A DNA stretch of 64,000 bases, taken from assembly GCF_000003195.3 (NCBI RefSeq), contig NC_012877.2, positions 21,726,294-21,790,293 of the forward strand, in the 5' to 3' direction. Both the position numbers and the translations under genes were made by a program. This stretch comes from Sorghum bicolor. Its lineage: Eukaryota; Streptophyta; Magnoliopsida; Poales; Poaceae. Positions 1 through 10,394 of the stretch are shown here, in pieces; position 1 is the first letter of the stretch; every line of letters starts with the position of its first letter. A model generated the notes under the pieces. The model did no database searches, was not told the origin of the DNA, and was given only the letters and a program-made list of their open reading frames with translations.

Positions 1-707
1 CCGAAAATGCATTTCTTGGGGTTGAGCTTCCACTTGTACCTATTGAGTGCCTTGAATGTTCGGTCTAAGTTGTCGATTAGGGTGCTCGCATCCCTTGTTT
101 TTACGACCACGTCGTCCACATAGGCCTCGACGAGGTCATCGCGAATCTCGTCGTGGAGGCATTGCTGGATGGCCCTTTGATAAGTGGCCCCGGCGTTTTT
201 AAGTCCGAAAGACATGGTAGTGTAACAGTATGCGCCGAAGGGTGTGATGAAGGATGTTTTGATCTGATCTTCTTCTTTTAACGAGATCTGGTGATAACCA
301 GAGTAGCAATCTAGAAAGGAGAGGAGTTCGCATCCGGCCGTTGAGTCGACCACCTCGTCGATGCGAGGAAGACCAAAAGGATCTTTAGGACAGTGTTTGT
401 TGAGATCGGTGTAATCAACGCACATTCTCCATTCATTATTCTTTTTGCGTACAAGAACCGGATTGGCGAGCCAATCGGGATGATACACCTCTTTTATGAA
501 TCCGGCTGCTAAAAGCCGTGTTATTTCTGTCCTAATAGCCTCCTTTTTGTCACGAGCGAACCGTCGCAGTTTTTGCTTGATTGGTCTTGCGGTCTTCGAG
601 ACGTTTAAGGAGTGCTCGATCAGGTTTCGTGGGACACCGGGCATGTCTGCGGGTTTCCATGCGAAAACGCTCACGTTGTCCCTTAGAAACCTGACGAGCG
701 CGTCTTC
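1..707 (-). CDS. A1 reverse transcriptase, N-terminal part (runs off window)
   Basis: RNA-directed DNA polymerase of a Ty3 element, which copies the element RNA in the cytoplasmic particle. The minus-strand frame following the UAG at 708-710 is open to base 1. The motif [11 protein letters not shown] lies near 400-430, [10 protein letters not shown] near 300-330, [12 protein letters not shown] near 180-215, and the catalytic YVDDVVVK begins at 122. The last visible residues are the NPKKCIF block. There is no AUG at the beginning, so expression must come from readthrough of the UAG or from a gag-pol fusion. The A2 copy carries a nonsense codon in this domain and A1 does not. Confidence 0.9.
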
Positions 708-710
708 CTA
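708..710 (-). other. Conserved in-frame UAG between PR and RT (A1)
   Basis: The minus-strand context is AAA-UAG-GAA-GAC, immediately after the residues Leu-Asp-Pro-Lys. The frame continues open on both sides. The same codon at the same place is found in A2 (56331) and B (10392), so this is unlikely to be a random mutation. Candidate readthrough site. Confidence 0.75.
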
Positions 711-1457
711 TTTTGGATCCAGGTTAGCCCCGATGAGGGCTGTCTTCTCGGGGTTGCCTTCGACCAGCTGCACTTCTTTGTACTCCTTGGATTTCGAATT
801 CTTTCTGGCTGTCTCCTGCTCAGGTAATCGGAGCTGGTCGGAAGGCAGCTGTGCGGCTTGGTTTGCTGTTTCCGCCATGCGGATTGAGAGGTCGATTGCC
901 TCGGTGATCTTGAAACTTTCTTCTTCGCAGGTGTACGCAGTGTAGACGTTGCCTCTGACGGTCAGGACACCCTTCTCCGTGGGCATCTTAAGCACTAGGT
1001 ATGAGTAGTGCGGGACTGCCATGAACTTTGTCAGCGATGGGCGGCCCAGTATGGCGTGGTAGGTCCCGTCGAAGTCCGCGACTACGAAGTTGATGAACTC
1101 CGTCCGGAAGTGATCGGGCGTGCCGAATTGGACAGGCAATGTTATCTGTCCGAGGGGGACCGAACTTTGACCTGGCAGAACCCCCCAGAATTGGGCGTCG
1201 TAAGGTTTTAGTTGCGCCGGTGATATCTTGAGGGCGGGCAGGCTGTTGCGGAACAGGATGTCGATGGAGCTTCCCCCGTCCACGAGCACGCGCTCGAATC
1301 TGATGCTATTGATGCAGGGATCAAGAATTAGTGGGAAACGACCCGGCTCTGGGATAGCGGCCCACTGGTCCTTCCTGCTGAACGCGATCTCCCTGTGGGA
1401 CCAGGCGGGAAATTTCGGATCTGCGATCAGCCCGTCCGTGCTGTCTATGTTGAGGCA
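711..1457 (-). CDS. A1 aspartic protease domain
   Basis: Retropepsin-like domain, which cleaves the Gag-Pol polyprotein. The catalytic block reads LVDGGSSIDILF near 1255-1290, the Asp-Gly-Gly-Ser form usual in Tat-like elements. Downstream, the HAILGRPSLTKFM block near 1025-1065 matches the second conserved retropepsin region (ILGRP). The frame is open from the frameshift near 1457 down to the UAG. Compared with A2, a one-base deletion near 1457 separates this frame from gag, so it was originally one Gag-PR polyprotein. Confidence 0.85.
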
Positions 1458-3850
1458 GGCTCCTTCAACAGCTTTCTTTCTCGCTTGGACTCAGTGGAGA
1501 CCTTGCCCCCGAAAATGGAGTGGACCACGTCGGTGGGGCTGACGTATTGGTGTCGGGGGTCCCTGTCTTGGTCCTCATCCTCATCTTCGTGGTCGTGCCC
1601 GTCGCGCTTGTTACTTTTCTTGGCGGTGTCTTCTTGAGCGGCCCGCCGTGTATAGATATTTTTGAGGACGCAGCACTCTTCCATGGTATGGTTAGACTTT
1701 GGGTGTAGCTGGCACGGTCCCTTCAACGTTTTGTTGTAGTCGTCTTGGTAGTCCCGTCGTCCATTGGGACGTTTGACCGTGTTTACTTCGTGGTCGTATT
1801 CGCGAGGGCGCTTTCCTCTGAAGTCGTCGCGGCTGTCGCGCCGCCGATCCCAACCCTCTCGGTGATCGCGGTTGTCGGAGCGACGGTGATTTCTGTTGTC
1901 GTAGCGGCCACGACCGTCATCTCGCCGGGAGGGCTGGTCGGTGCCTCTCGCATCGTCTCGGATTAGCTTTTCTGCGTCATCAGCATCGGCATAATTTTTA
2001 GCCGTGGCGAGGAGCTCTGCTACCGTTGATGGACGCTTACGCAACAGCTTGTTCCTCAGCGCTTCATGGAAACGTAAGCCCTTGATAAAGGCTGATATGG
2101 CCTCGTCATGAGAAATCTTCGGGATTTTGAGACGCATATCCGAGAATCGTCGGATGTAATCGCGCAGAGGTTCATTCCTCCTGTCTCTTATCCTTTCAAG
2201 GTCATACTTGTTTCCGGGCTGCTCGCATGTGGCGATGAAGTTGTCAATGAAAGCCTGTCGTAGCTCTTCCCAAGAGTCGAAGGAGTCCTCGGGCAAGCCG
2301 AGAAGCCACTGATGACCAGCCTGGTCGAGGACTACGGGGAAGTAGTTGGCCATGACGTGCTCATCTCCTGCCGCTGATCGGACGGCGATTTCGTAGAGGG
2401 TGATCCAGTTCTCTGGATTTTCCTTGCCGTCGTATTTTTTAAGTTTTTCGAGCTTGAAATTTCTGGGCCACACGACCTGGCGGAGGTGTGAGGAGAACTG
2501 CCTTAGGCCCGGAGGACCATGGGTCGCATCGTACTCGATGCGGCGCAGGTTTTCGTGGACTGCCCTCTCTGCGGCGCGCCTGTTGATGCGGTCCCGGGCA
2601 TCTTTGGGAGGGATGTTGTGGCGGAGATCCCTGTGTTGATCTTCTTCTTCCTGGCCGCGTACGCGGTTCTGCTGGCGGCGGCCATCGGCGTCTCGACCAC
2701 CATCGTCGCGCCGTGAGTCCCCTCGACGGTTGTCGGGGGAGCGGCTGCGGCGACGCCTGCTGGGCGAGGCCCGGCTACGATGAGTCTGGTCGGAGGCGGC
2801 TTCCGTATAAGAGACGTCCTGGACTCTCTTGAGCAGAGTCGCTGTCTGTCCCATCGCGGCGATCAGGTGTGCTCGGATACTGGTTCGGACTCCCTAGCAT
2901 TCGGGTGTGTCAGGAAGCCGATCCAGGTTGGCCATGGCGACAGCCACGTTGGCGCTTGGCGTTTTGTAGACCGGCTGGTCCCCGACCATGTCAAAGGCAT
3001 CGTTGAGGTTACCTGGTGGCGTCTGTTGTTGTTCGTCCGCACGCCGTCGGGCGCGATCGGCGTTACGCTGTTCGCGGAGTTGCCTCTGGTCGTCTGTTTC
3101 TCCGTCAACAACCGGTTCGTCGGCGCTGACATTGAATACAATATCCCCTCGCCGGGGGGGGAATATCGGGAACCGGTCGAAACCCGGAGGGTGTGAAGGG
3201 AAATCCAGGTCGTAGTCCTCGTCTTCGGTGTTCACAACCTCGGTGGGAACGGAGCCGGTGCTTGAGTTGGTGCTAGACACCTGGCCGTCCCGTAGCTCTC
3301 GGATGGTCACCATGTTGACATGGTGACGATTGTTCCTTGTCGGCGACCAGCCCGCTTTGCTGAAAACGGATTGGACATGCTGTGAGTAAACAGAGGCCGA
3401 GTTGTTCAGGCCGCAAGGATAGTCTTCCTTTTTGAGCTCGACGGATCGTCCTGCGGGGGTTGAGGTTATCGTCAGGGACGTTCCTAGCCGTTCGTGTGTG
3501 GCGACACGAGTTGGCCGGCGGAATTTCGAAAAATCTGCTCGAGCGGCTTGGTCGGGCTGGCGCAGAACTCCATCTATTAGTTGGGAGACTTCAAGTAGCT
3601 TGGAGTCAGCGCGATCGAGCGCTTGGAGGAGGTCCGAGCAGTCGATCGCCTTTCCCTTGTAGAGCGGGAACGGTGGTCGGGAGCTTGGTGCCATCATGCG
3701 TGTGGTCGGAGACGGCGTGATCTCAGATTGGATCTGGATCTCTTTCGGAACCGTGGTCGCGAAACCGCCGCTGCACGTCGTCCACGTGATCTGGCCGACG
3801 GTGAACGTGAGGCCTTCGGGCACGGTCGCCAAAGCTGGGATCGTGACCAT
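1445..3850 (-). pseudogene. A1 gag (one nonsense codon, 3' frameshift)
   Basis: Structural capsid/nucleocapsid polyprotein. The first AUG of the frame is at 3848-3850; the open frame itself extends to the PBS but without an AUG. The frame is interrupted by one UAG at 2894-2896 and otherwise reads to 1445. The N-terminal third is low-complexity; then comes an Arg/Asp-rich stretch (about 2800-2550); then a retrotransposon gag domain (about 2480-1980) with ENWITLYEIAVRSAAGDEH and AGHQWLLGLPEDSFDSWEELRQ. Next is a basic Arg/Asp-rich region and a diverged zinc knuckle CQLHPKSNHTMEEC near 1710. Relative to A2 a base is missing near 1457, which ends the frame early. The UAG fits a CAG original. Confidence 0.85.
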
Positions 3851-3879
3851 CTTGTTCGCCGGAAAAGTTGTACGCACAC

Positions 3880-3897
3880 CCCCTACCTGGCGCGCCA
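3880..3897 (-). other. Primer-binding site of A1
   Basis: On the minus strand, one base after the LTR end, the sequence reads TGGCGCGCCAGGTAGGGG. This type is common in grass Tat/RIRE-like Ty3 elements and differs from the initiator-Met type. Confidence 0.75.
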
Positions 3898-3898
3898 C

Positions 3899-4356
3899 TG
3901 TCGACGAAAGCTAGTCGGCAGTCTACCTTGGGGTATGCCCACGGTAGTAGTTTATCGGTAGACGGTGCGCAAACTACGAACTCGATGGTGACGCAAGACA
4001 CGGACAAGCTTTTTATCCAGGTTCGGCCGCCGAATTGGCGTAATACCTACGTCCTGCGTCTGGTTGTATTGATTTGTGTCGAGAGATCATCTGTCCTAGG
4101 GGGTCCCCTTGCCCCTCCTTATATAGTCTGGAGGGCAGGGTTACAGATCTAGAAACTAAGCCTAGCCGGTTACAATTGCCATAGATAATTCGATATCAAT
4201 TCCTATTCTAACCGACTAGAATCCTGCTTGATCTCCACGTCTTGTTTCCTTGCGCGAAACTCGGGCTGTCGGATCAAGCCTTGAACTTGTCTTGTAGTGG
4301 GCCAAGCTTCCTGGCTGAAGTCTAGCCGTAAGGGTATAGGGGTTTATACCCCCACA
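3899..4356 (-). repeat. 5' LTR of A1 (458 bp)
   Basis: Read on the minus strand it begins TGTGGGGGTATA and ends GTCGACA, giving TG...CA ends. It abuts the PBS on one side and the interrupted Copia RT on the other. A TATA box lies at 4117-4125. The partner LTR is beyond base 1, so the age cannot be measured here. Confidence 0.85.
4117..4125 (-). promoter_or_regulatory. TATA box in A1 LTR
   Basis: The minus strand reads TATATAAGG in mid-LTR, in the position expected for the U3 promoter of an LTR of this size. Confidence 0.6.
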
Positions 4357-5775
4357 GGTACTAGATGGGTCTTTCGCAACAAACAAGATCAAGATGGGAT
4401 AGTTGTAAGGAACAAAGCAAGATTGGTAGCACAAGGCTATACTCAAGTTGAAGGTCTTGACTTTGGTGAAACATATGCCCCGGTTGCAAGATTGGAAGCA
4501 ATTAGGATCTTGTTGGCCTATGCTTGTGCTCATAACATCAAGCTATACCAAATGGATGTCAAGAGTGCATTTCTCAATGGATATATCAATGAAGAAGTAT
4601 ATGTTGAGCAACCTCCCGGTTTTGAAGATGACAAGAAACCCAACCATGTTTACAAGCTAAGAAAGGCATTGTATGGTTTGAAGCAAGCACCTAGAGCATG
4701 GTATGAGAGATTGAGAGATTTCTTACTCTCTAAAGGTTTCAAGATGGGCAAGGTTGACACCACTCTCTTCACCAAGAAGATTGGCAAAGACTTGTTTGTG
4801 TTGCAAATCTATGTTGATGATATCATATTTGGATCAACCAATCAAGAATTTTGTGAGGAGTTTGGAAACATGATGGCTAATGAGTTTGAGATGTCAATGA
4901 TTGGAGAACTTAGTTACTTCCTTGGTCTTCAAATCAAGCAATTGAAAAATGGCACATTTGTGAGTCAAGGCAAGTACATAAAAGACATGCTCAAGAAGTT
5001 TGGTATGGATGATGCAAAATCAATTAGCACACCAATGGGAACAAATGGAAGCCTAGACAGTGATACAAGTGGAAATATGGTGGATCAAAAGTTGTATCGG
5101 TCCATGATTGGAAGCCTACTCTATGTGACCGCATCAAGACCGGATGTCATGTTTAGTGTATGCATGTGTGCAAGATTCCAAGCCTCACCAAGAGAAAGTC
5201 ATTTGAAGGCAACAAAGAGAATATTGAGGTACTTGAAGCATACACAAAATGTTGGTTTGTGGTATCCCAAAGGTGCAAAGTTTGAACTTGTTGGATATTC
5301 CGATTCGGACTATGCGGGATGCAAAGTTGAAAGAAGAAGCACATCGGGCACATGTCAACTATTGGGAAGATCACTTGTCTCATGGTCATCCAAGAAGCAA
5401 AATAGTGTTGCATTATCAACCGCCGAAGCGGAGTACATTGCGGCCGGTAGTTGTTGTGCACAAATCTTATGGATGAAGGCAACATTGAAGGACTTTGGAA
5501 TCAACTTCAAACAAGTGCCCTTGCTATGTGACAATGAAAGTGCCGTGAAGCTCACCAACAATCCGGTTCAACACTCAAGAACAAAGCACATAGATGTCCG
5601 CCATCACTTCATAAGAGATCACCAACAAAAAGGGGACATTTGCATTGAGAGTATAGGCACCGATGATCAACTTGCCGACATCTTCACCAAGCCACTTGAT
5701 GAGAAGAGGTTTTGCAAGCTAAGGAATGAATTGAACATACTTGACTTCTCAAATATGCAACATGGTACAAGATAA
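4357..5775 (+). CDS. C1 Copia reverse transcriptase/RNase H, C-terminal part
   Basis: The frame is open from the A1 junction (GTRWVFRNK, with WVFRNK marking the start of the Copia RT domain) to TAA at 5773-5775. The RT core motif [20 protein letters not shown] is near 4550-4610. The catalytic YVDD is at 4810-4821. RNase H motifs are [10 protein letters not shown] near 5290, [12 protein letters not shown] near 5410 and [13 protein letters not shown] near 5585. No stop or frameshift occurs in 473 codons, so C1 was probably intact until A1 inserted. The preceding gag, PR and IN are off-window. The sequence is closely similar to C2 pol, in line with both being Sireviruses. Confidence 0.93.
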   Translation, partial: GTRWVFRNKQDQDGIVVRNKARLVAQGYTQVEGLDFGETYAPVARLEAIRILLAYACAHNIKLYQMDVKSAFLNGYINEEVYVEQPPGFEDDKKPNHVYKLRKALYGLKQAPRAWYERLRDFLLSKGFKMGKVDTTLFTKKIGKDLFVLQIYVDDIIFGSTNQEFCEEFGNMMANEFEMSMIGELSYFLGLQIKQLKNGTFVSQGKYIKDMLKKFGMDDAKSISTPMGTNGSLDSDTSGNMVDQKLYRSMIGSLLYVTASRPDVMFSVCMCARFQASPRESHLKATKRILRYLKHTQNVGLWYPKGAKFELVGYSDSDYAGCKVERRSTSGTCQLLGRSLVSWSSKKQNSVALSTAEAEYIAAGSCCAQILWMKATLKDFGINFKQVPLLCDNESAVKLTNNPVQHSRTKHIDVRHHFIRDHQQKGDICIESIGTDDQLADIFTKPLDEKRFCKLRNELNILDFSNMQHGTR

Positions 5776-6599
5776 CCCTTATTTGGAGGTGTGAAGAAGC
5801 TTGTCCTTGGATCAAACCGAGTTAAATATCTTAGGCAAGTAATCTAGATTGAACAAAATTGGTAAAATGGTCTCACTTCACATGGTCTCACACTAACCTT
5901 TCTAAAATTTGAGCTCGCCTTTTGTGGTCTTTGATGACAAAGGGGGAGAAAATTTCCCAAAGATTTAAGATAGGGGAGTAACATGATAAAAGAAGGGGAT
6001 CAATTAAAATTTTGAAGCACACAAGTAGGGGGAGCAAGCTCATAAAATTGTATGTTGCATTTGAATGTGCATAACATATGGTTGCTTGCATTTGCATTAG
6101 TTTTAGAAGCTTTCTCTCTGATGCCTTGCTTGTGTGGTGTATGCTAGTTGTAGGCTTGATTGATGAAATGAAGAACTAGCATGCATAGATAGTGTAACTA
6201 GACTTTTAGTTGTTTCACAAGTGGTACTAGAACCTTGTTTATAATGTTGATCTCACGAGGTGTTCTAGTTTTGTGAATGTCAAGTTACTAATGGTGCTAA
6301 GGATGGTGTACATTGGCAACTCCGATTGGTATCACGCTTCAAAGGTCCATTCTTTACACCTTAGCATCATTTGGTAGAAATTGACTCCTATATTTCCTAT
6401 TCAAGCATATGTGCAAGCTTTCAAATCCAAACTCTTAGCACATATGTAGGGGGAGCAATTGCTACCAATATGGGTTTATGAAACTTGTCCATAACCTTTG
6501 CACATGGTAAAATGCTTGGGCAAGCAACATGAATCCTAGAAAATTTTATTGAAAATCTTTGTAAAAAGGGTTATCATCAATTACCAAAAAGGGGGAGAT
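5776..6599 (+). other. C1 noncoding 3' region with repeated polypurine motifs and PPT
   Basis: No coding capacity is visible. Several GGGGGAG-type polypurine motifs occur (about 5938-5948, 6027-6035, 6447-6454), followed by the true PPT AAAAAGGGGGAGA at 6586-6598 directly before the LTR. Multiple PPT-like motifs between pol and the 3' LTR are a known Sirevirus feature. Confidence 0.8.
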
Positions 6600-7185
6600 T
6601 GAAAGCCCTAGTTTGGTTTTGGATAATTGATGAAACCCTAGTACTAACCTCTATACTAAGTGTGTGTAGACTTAATGAGGTTGGTACATGCCAAGTGATG
6701 GAGCAAGTAATGATCATGGTGATGATGGTGATGACCACAAGATGATCAAGTGCTCAACTTGGAAAAGGAAGAAAGAGAAAAACAAAACCCTTTGGAGATC
6801 AAGGCAAAGGTATTGCTTAGGGTTTTGGTTTTGGTGATCAAGACACCATAGAGGGTGTGATCACATTTAGGATAGATAGCCGTACTATAAAGAGGGGAAT
6901 TCTTTGGCTAAGCGGTTATCAAGTGCCACTAGGTGTCATTATTCATGTGCATGCATTTAGAACCTAGTGAGCTCACTTAACTCCTTCGAAGAAGATGGTT
7001 GTGAAAATGCTAACACACGTGCACAAGTTGGTTTACACTTTGTGGTGTTGGCACACTTTGAGAAGGAGGTGGAGTTTGAAAGGTAGAGAGAGGATGGGTT
7101 CCTAGAGAAAATGAAGTGCATACTTTCTATTGCGCCGGTGGGAAAATTGGAGAAGTCGCGGGAGTGTTTCTCGCTGAGGAACACT

Positions 7186-7592
7186 CACCGGACGCTGGCT
7201 CAGAGGCACCGGACGCTGTGTCTGAGCGTCCGGTGTGCAGGCTGCGTGACTCGGTTAGGGTTAGGCACCGGACGATAGACACCGGACGCAGCTTGGAGCG
7301 TACGGTGGTGTGCGTCCGGTGTGAGGATGTTTTGCAAACCTCTCTGCGCGTGGGACCGGTGAGCACCGGACGCTGAGGGTGCGTCCGGTGGCTTGCGTCC
7401 GGTGATCCTGCGAGTTTGCGAAGCTCTCTGCGCATGAGTCCGGTGTGCACCAGACCGTCCGGTGCTCACTTGCTCAGCGTCCGGTGCACTGCAGGTGACC
7501 GTTAGATTCTGACACGAGCGTGACACGTGGCTGACGTTGGAGCACCGGACGCTGGTGTTGAGCGTCCGGTGCCCCTTTAAGAGCGTCCGATG
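7186..7592 (+). repeat. Palindrome cluster in C1 LTR
   Basis: More than a dozen copies of CACCGGACGC or its complement GCGTCCGGTG, many arranged as head-to-head pairs that could fold into hairpins, just upstream of the TATA box. The block ends in a GATGACCCCG motif that matches the end of the C2 block. Confidence 0.85.
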
Positions 7593-7643
7593 ACCCCGTA
7601 TTTCACCCAGTAAAAGAGCCAACGGCTCTATTTGTTTGAGGGG

Positions 7644-7651
7644 CTATAAAC
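7644..7651 (+). promoter_or_regulatory. TATA box in C1 LTR
   Basis: CTATAAAC lies about 50 bases after the palindrome cluster, followed at once by the G-box core CACGTG (7651-7656). Confidence 0.5.
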
Positions 7652-8523
7652 ACGTGTTTGGCTGGCTTGGGGCTCACACTCTTGGCATTCTAACTTACTT
7701 GACATCCTTGTGAGCCTAAGCAAACACCTCCCACTCATCTCCTTCATATATTATACATCCTTGTGAGTTTGGGAGTGATTCCAAGTGCATTTGCTTGAGT
7801 GATTGCATCTAGTGGCACTTGGGGATTGTTCTAGCTGCGGTTTTCTTGTTACTCTTGGTGGTTGCCGCCACCTAGACGGCTTGGAGCAGCGGAGGAGGAT
7901 TGGCACGAGTTGGTGATTGTTCGTGGCCATCTCCCGGTGATTGTGAGGGGTCTTGTACCTTCCCCGGCGGAGAGCCGAAAGGTAACTCTAGTGGATTGCT
8001 CGTGTCATTGAGTTACCTCACTTGTGGGTAGGTTCTTGTGGTGTCCTAGTGAGGACGAGGTTCGTGCTACACCTCTTAGCCACCGAACCACCAAGTGTTG
8101 GTCGACACAACGGGGACGTAGCGTGCCGGCAAGCACGTGAACCTCGGGAGAAAAATTGTGTGTCTTCATTGTGATTGTTCATTGGATTTCTCCCGGTGAT
8201 TGGACTTCATATTATTGATTGGTTCATCCCCCCTTACGCGGCGGTTTAAAGTTCAAACCATCTCTTTTACGTTCTCGCAAACTAGAGTAGCTTACTTACT
8301 TGTATAGAAACTTTAGGTAGCTTTCTAGTGTAAGTAGTGACATAGCTCTTGTGTGCCTAGTGATTATATCAACTAGAATTGTTGGATAGGTGGCTTGCAA
8401 ACACCCCATTAGAGCTAGAGCAAAAAGCTTCGCTTTGTTATTTACTAACCTCTTGCTCTAGTGGGTTTGTAGAATTTTTAAATAGGCTATTCACCCCCCC
8501 TCTAGCCATATTAGGACCTTTCA

Positions 8524-10391
8524 GGTGCTCATCGGACTTCTAGAGTGGGAGGATCCCCGGCATCACCGTCAGAGGTCTTTGGGACAATGACAGGTGCCGG
8601 TGGGCCCAAACACTTAGGGGGTTCTGCCACAGATACGACAGCGACGAGGACCGGATTACCCCAAAACCACCAGGCCCGCGGTTGTTCAGCAGGGCGATCC
8701 GCAGCGCGCCGCTGCCCAGCCCGTTCCGACCCCCGACCAGCATTGCAAAGTACAACGGCGAGACTAAGCCAGAGCTGTGGCTAGCGGATTTCAGGCTGGC
8801 CTGTCAGCTAGGAGGCGCTTGAGGGGACGATCGAGCCATCATCAGACAGCTACCGCTCTTCCTCTCCGACACCGCCCGCAGATGGCTCGAGGAGCTCCTG
8901 GCAAACCAGATTTACGATTGGGCCGATTTGGTCAGGGTGTTCGAGGGCAATTTCAAGGGAACCTACATACGACCCGGCAACTCGTGGGACCTTAGCAAAT
9001 GCAAGCAGAAGTCGGGAGAAACCCTCCGAGAGTATGCTCGACGCTTCTCGAAGTAGCGCACCGAGCTGCCGCATATCCCCGACCACGACGTCATCCTAGC
9101 CTTTGTCTCTGGTACCACCAGTCGAGACTTGGTGCTGGAATTGGGCCGGAATCGCCCTCAGACCGTCGACGAGCTGATGGACGTAGTGGCAAACTACGCG
9201 GCAGGGGAAGAAGCGGTCGGCGCCTTCTTCAGCTGTGAAGGAAGGAAAGGCAAGCAGCCCGCCGATGAGGATGAGGGCCCCAGTTGAGGGCCCAAGAAGA
9301 ACAAGAAGAAGAAGAAAACGCGGCCGTTCTAGCGGGAAGACTTCGATGATGATCTCGTCGCCGCCATGGAACGCAACTGGCCTCGAGGCCCTCCAGAAGG
9401 AGGCATATTCGATAAGATGCTAGAGGAGCCATGCCCTTACCATAAGGGAGGAGCCAACCACAAGCTCAAGGACTGTCGTATGCTGAAAAAGCATTTCGAT
9501 GGTCTGGGGTTCAAGAAGGACGCGCGTGACGACCCAAAGAAGGAGAAGGGCGGCGATAAGGAGGACAACAAAGACGACGACGGTTTCCCAGCCGTCCACG
9601 ACTGCTACATGATCTATGGTGGGCCCTCGACGCAGTTGACCGCAAGGCAACGCAAGAGGGAACGCCGTGAGGTCTTCACGGCAAGAATAGCGGTGCCCCA
9701 GTACCTCAGCTGGTCGAGCACCCCCATCACCTTCGATCGAGAGGACCACCCCGACAAGGTAGTTGCCCCTGGCGTCTACCCGCTCGTCGTCGACCCCATC
9801 ATCGTCAACACCCGGCTCTCAAAGGTGCTGATGGATGGCGGCAGCAGCCTCAACATCATCTACCTCGAGACCCTTGACCTCCTAGGCATCGACAGGGGGC
9901 GGCTCCAACCAAGCACCGGTGGCTTCCATGGCTTCGTACCAGGGAAGAAGGCGCTGCCAGTGGGTCGAATCGACCTACCGGTCTGCTTTGGCACGGCGGC
10001 CAACTTCAGAAAGGAGACCCTCACCTTTGTGGTGGTGGGGTTCCGGGGCATGTACCATGCCATCATCGGACACCCGGGTTACGCCAAATTCATGGCTATC
10101 CCCAACTACACCTACCTGAAGCTGAAGATGCCCGGTCCCAAGGGCGTCATCACCGTCAGCTCCTCCTTCGAGCACGCGTACGAGTGCGACGTTGAATGCG
10201 TCGAGTATGGGGAGGCGGTCAAGAGTTCCACCGAGCTCGTCTTGAAGCTCGAGGCCATGGCCGCTGAGGCTCCAGAGCCCAAGCGCCACGCGGGCAGCTT
10301 CGAGCCGGCGGAAGGAACCAAGAAGATCCCGCTCGACCCCAACAACTCTGACGGCAAGGCGCTGACGATCAGCGCCGACCTCGACCCCAAA
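8524..10391 (+). pseudogene. B gag-protease (five in-frame stops)
   Basis: One frame runs through Gag and PR up to the conserved UAG at 10392. In-frame stops are at 8541 (TAG), 8820 (TGA), 9054 (TAG), 9285 (TGA) and 9330 (TAG); all could come from CAG or CGA by C-to-T change. The gag domain is at about 8745-9180 (ELWLADFRLACQLGG, DTARRWLEELL). A Lys-rich stretch follows at 9240-9330, and then a zinc-knuckle-like CPYHKGGANHKLKDC near 9433-9477. The open stretch from 9366 holds PR with VLMDGGSSLNII near 9826-9861 and the HAIIGHPGYAKFM block near 10060. The N-terminus is cut by C1 at 8523. Confidence 0.88.
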
Positions 10392-10394
10392 TAG
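10392..10394 (+). other. Conserved in-frame UAG between PR and RT (B)
   Basis: The context is AAA-UAG-GAA-GCU, directly after Asp-Leu-Asp-Pro-Lys. It is in the same frame as PR and RT and in the same place as in A1 and A2. Confidence 0.75.

Larger units (their letters stand above)
1..4356 (-). mobile_element. Ty3/Gypsy element A1 (5' half, minus strand), inserted in Copia C1
   Basis: On the minus strand the order is LTR (4356-3899), primer-binding site, gag, protease, conserved UAG, then reverse transcriptase running off the window at base 1. The right end cuts the RT of the Copia element that resumes at 4357. The expected 5-bp target duplication would be GGTAC at 4357-4361, but its partner is off-window. 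The proteins are closely similar to those of A2 at 54572-60248, so both belong to one family. PR with an Asp-Gly-Gly-Ser motif and the non-Met PBS fit Tat/RIRE-like elements. Only one nonsense codon and one frameshift are visible, so A1 is better preserved than A2. Confidence 0.9.
4357..8523 (+). mobile_element. Sirevirus-like Ty1/Copia element C1 (3' part)
   Basis: The C-terminal part of Copia pol, a noncoding region with several polypurine motifs, a final PPT and a 1924-bp 3' LTR ending at 8523. The 5' part lies off-window, left of inserted A1. The LTR carries many CACCGGACGC-type palindromes, a known hallmark of Sireviruses. The base after the LTR is within the gag of element B, and the predicted target duplication is GGTGC (8524-8528), not verifiable here. 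No env-like ORF is present between pol and the LTR, in contrast to C2. Confidence 0.9.
6600..8523 (+). repeat. 3' LTR of C1 (1924 bp)
   Basis: It begins TGAAAGCCCTAG after the PPT and ends GGACCTTTCA, so the ends form a short TGAAAG/CTTTCA inverted repeat. A palindrome block lies at 7186-7592 and a TATA box at about 7644. Near the 3' end is the TTCACCCCCCCTCT motif also seen at the end of the C2 3' LTR. Confidence 0.9.

Noticed and set aside
1008..2716. Plus-strand ORFs opposite A1 gag and protease
   Set aside because: The minus strand carries clear gag and PR motifs; the plus-strand frames are complements without domains.
7186..7592. Regularly repeated palindromes reminiscent of a CRISPR array
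   Set aside because: Units are short, irregularly spaced and inverted, lie inside a Copia LTR of a plant genome, and match the known Sirevirus palindrome.
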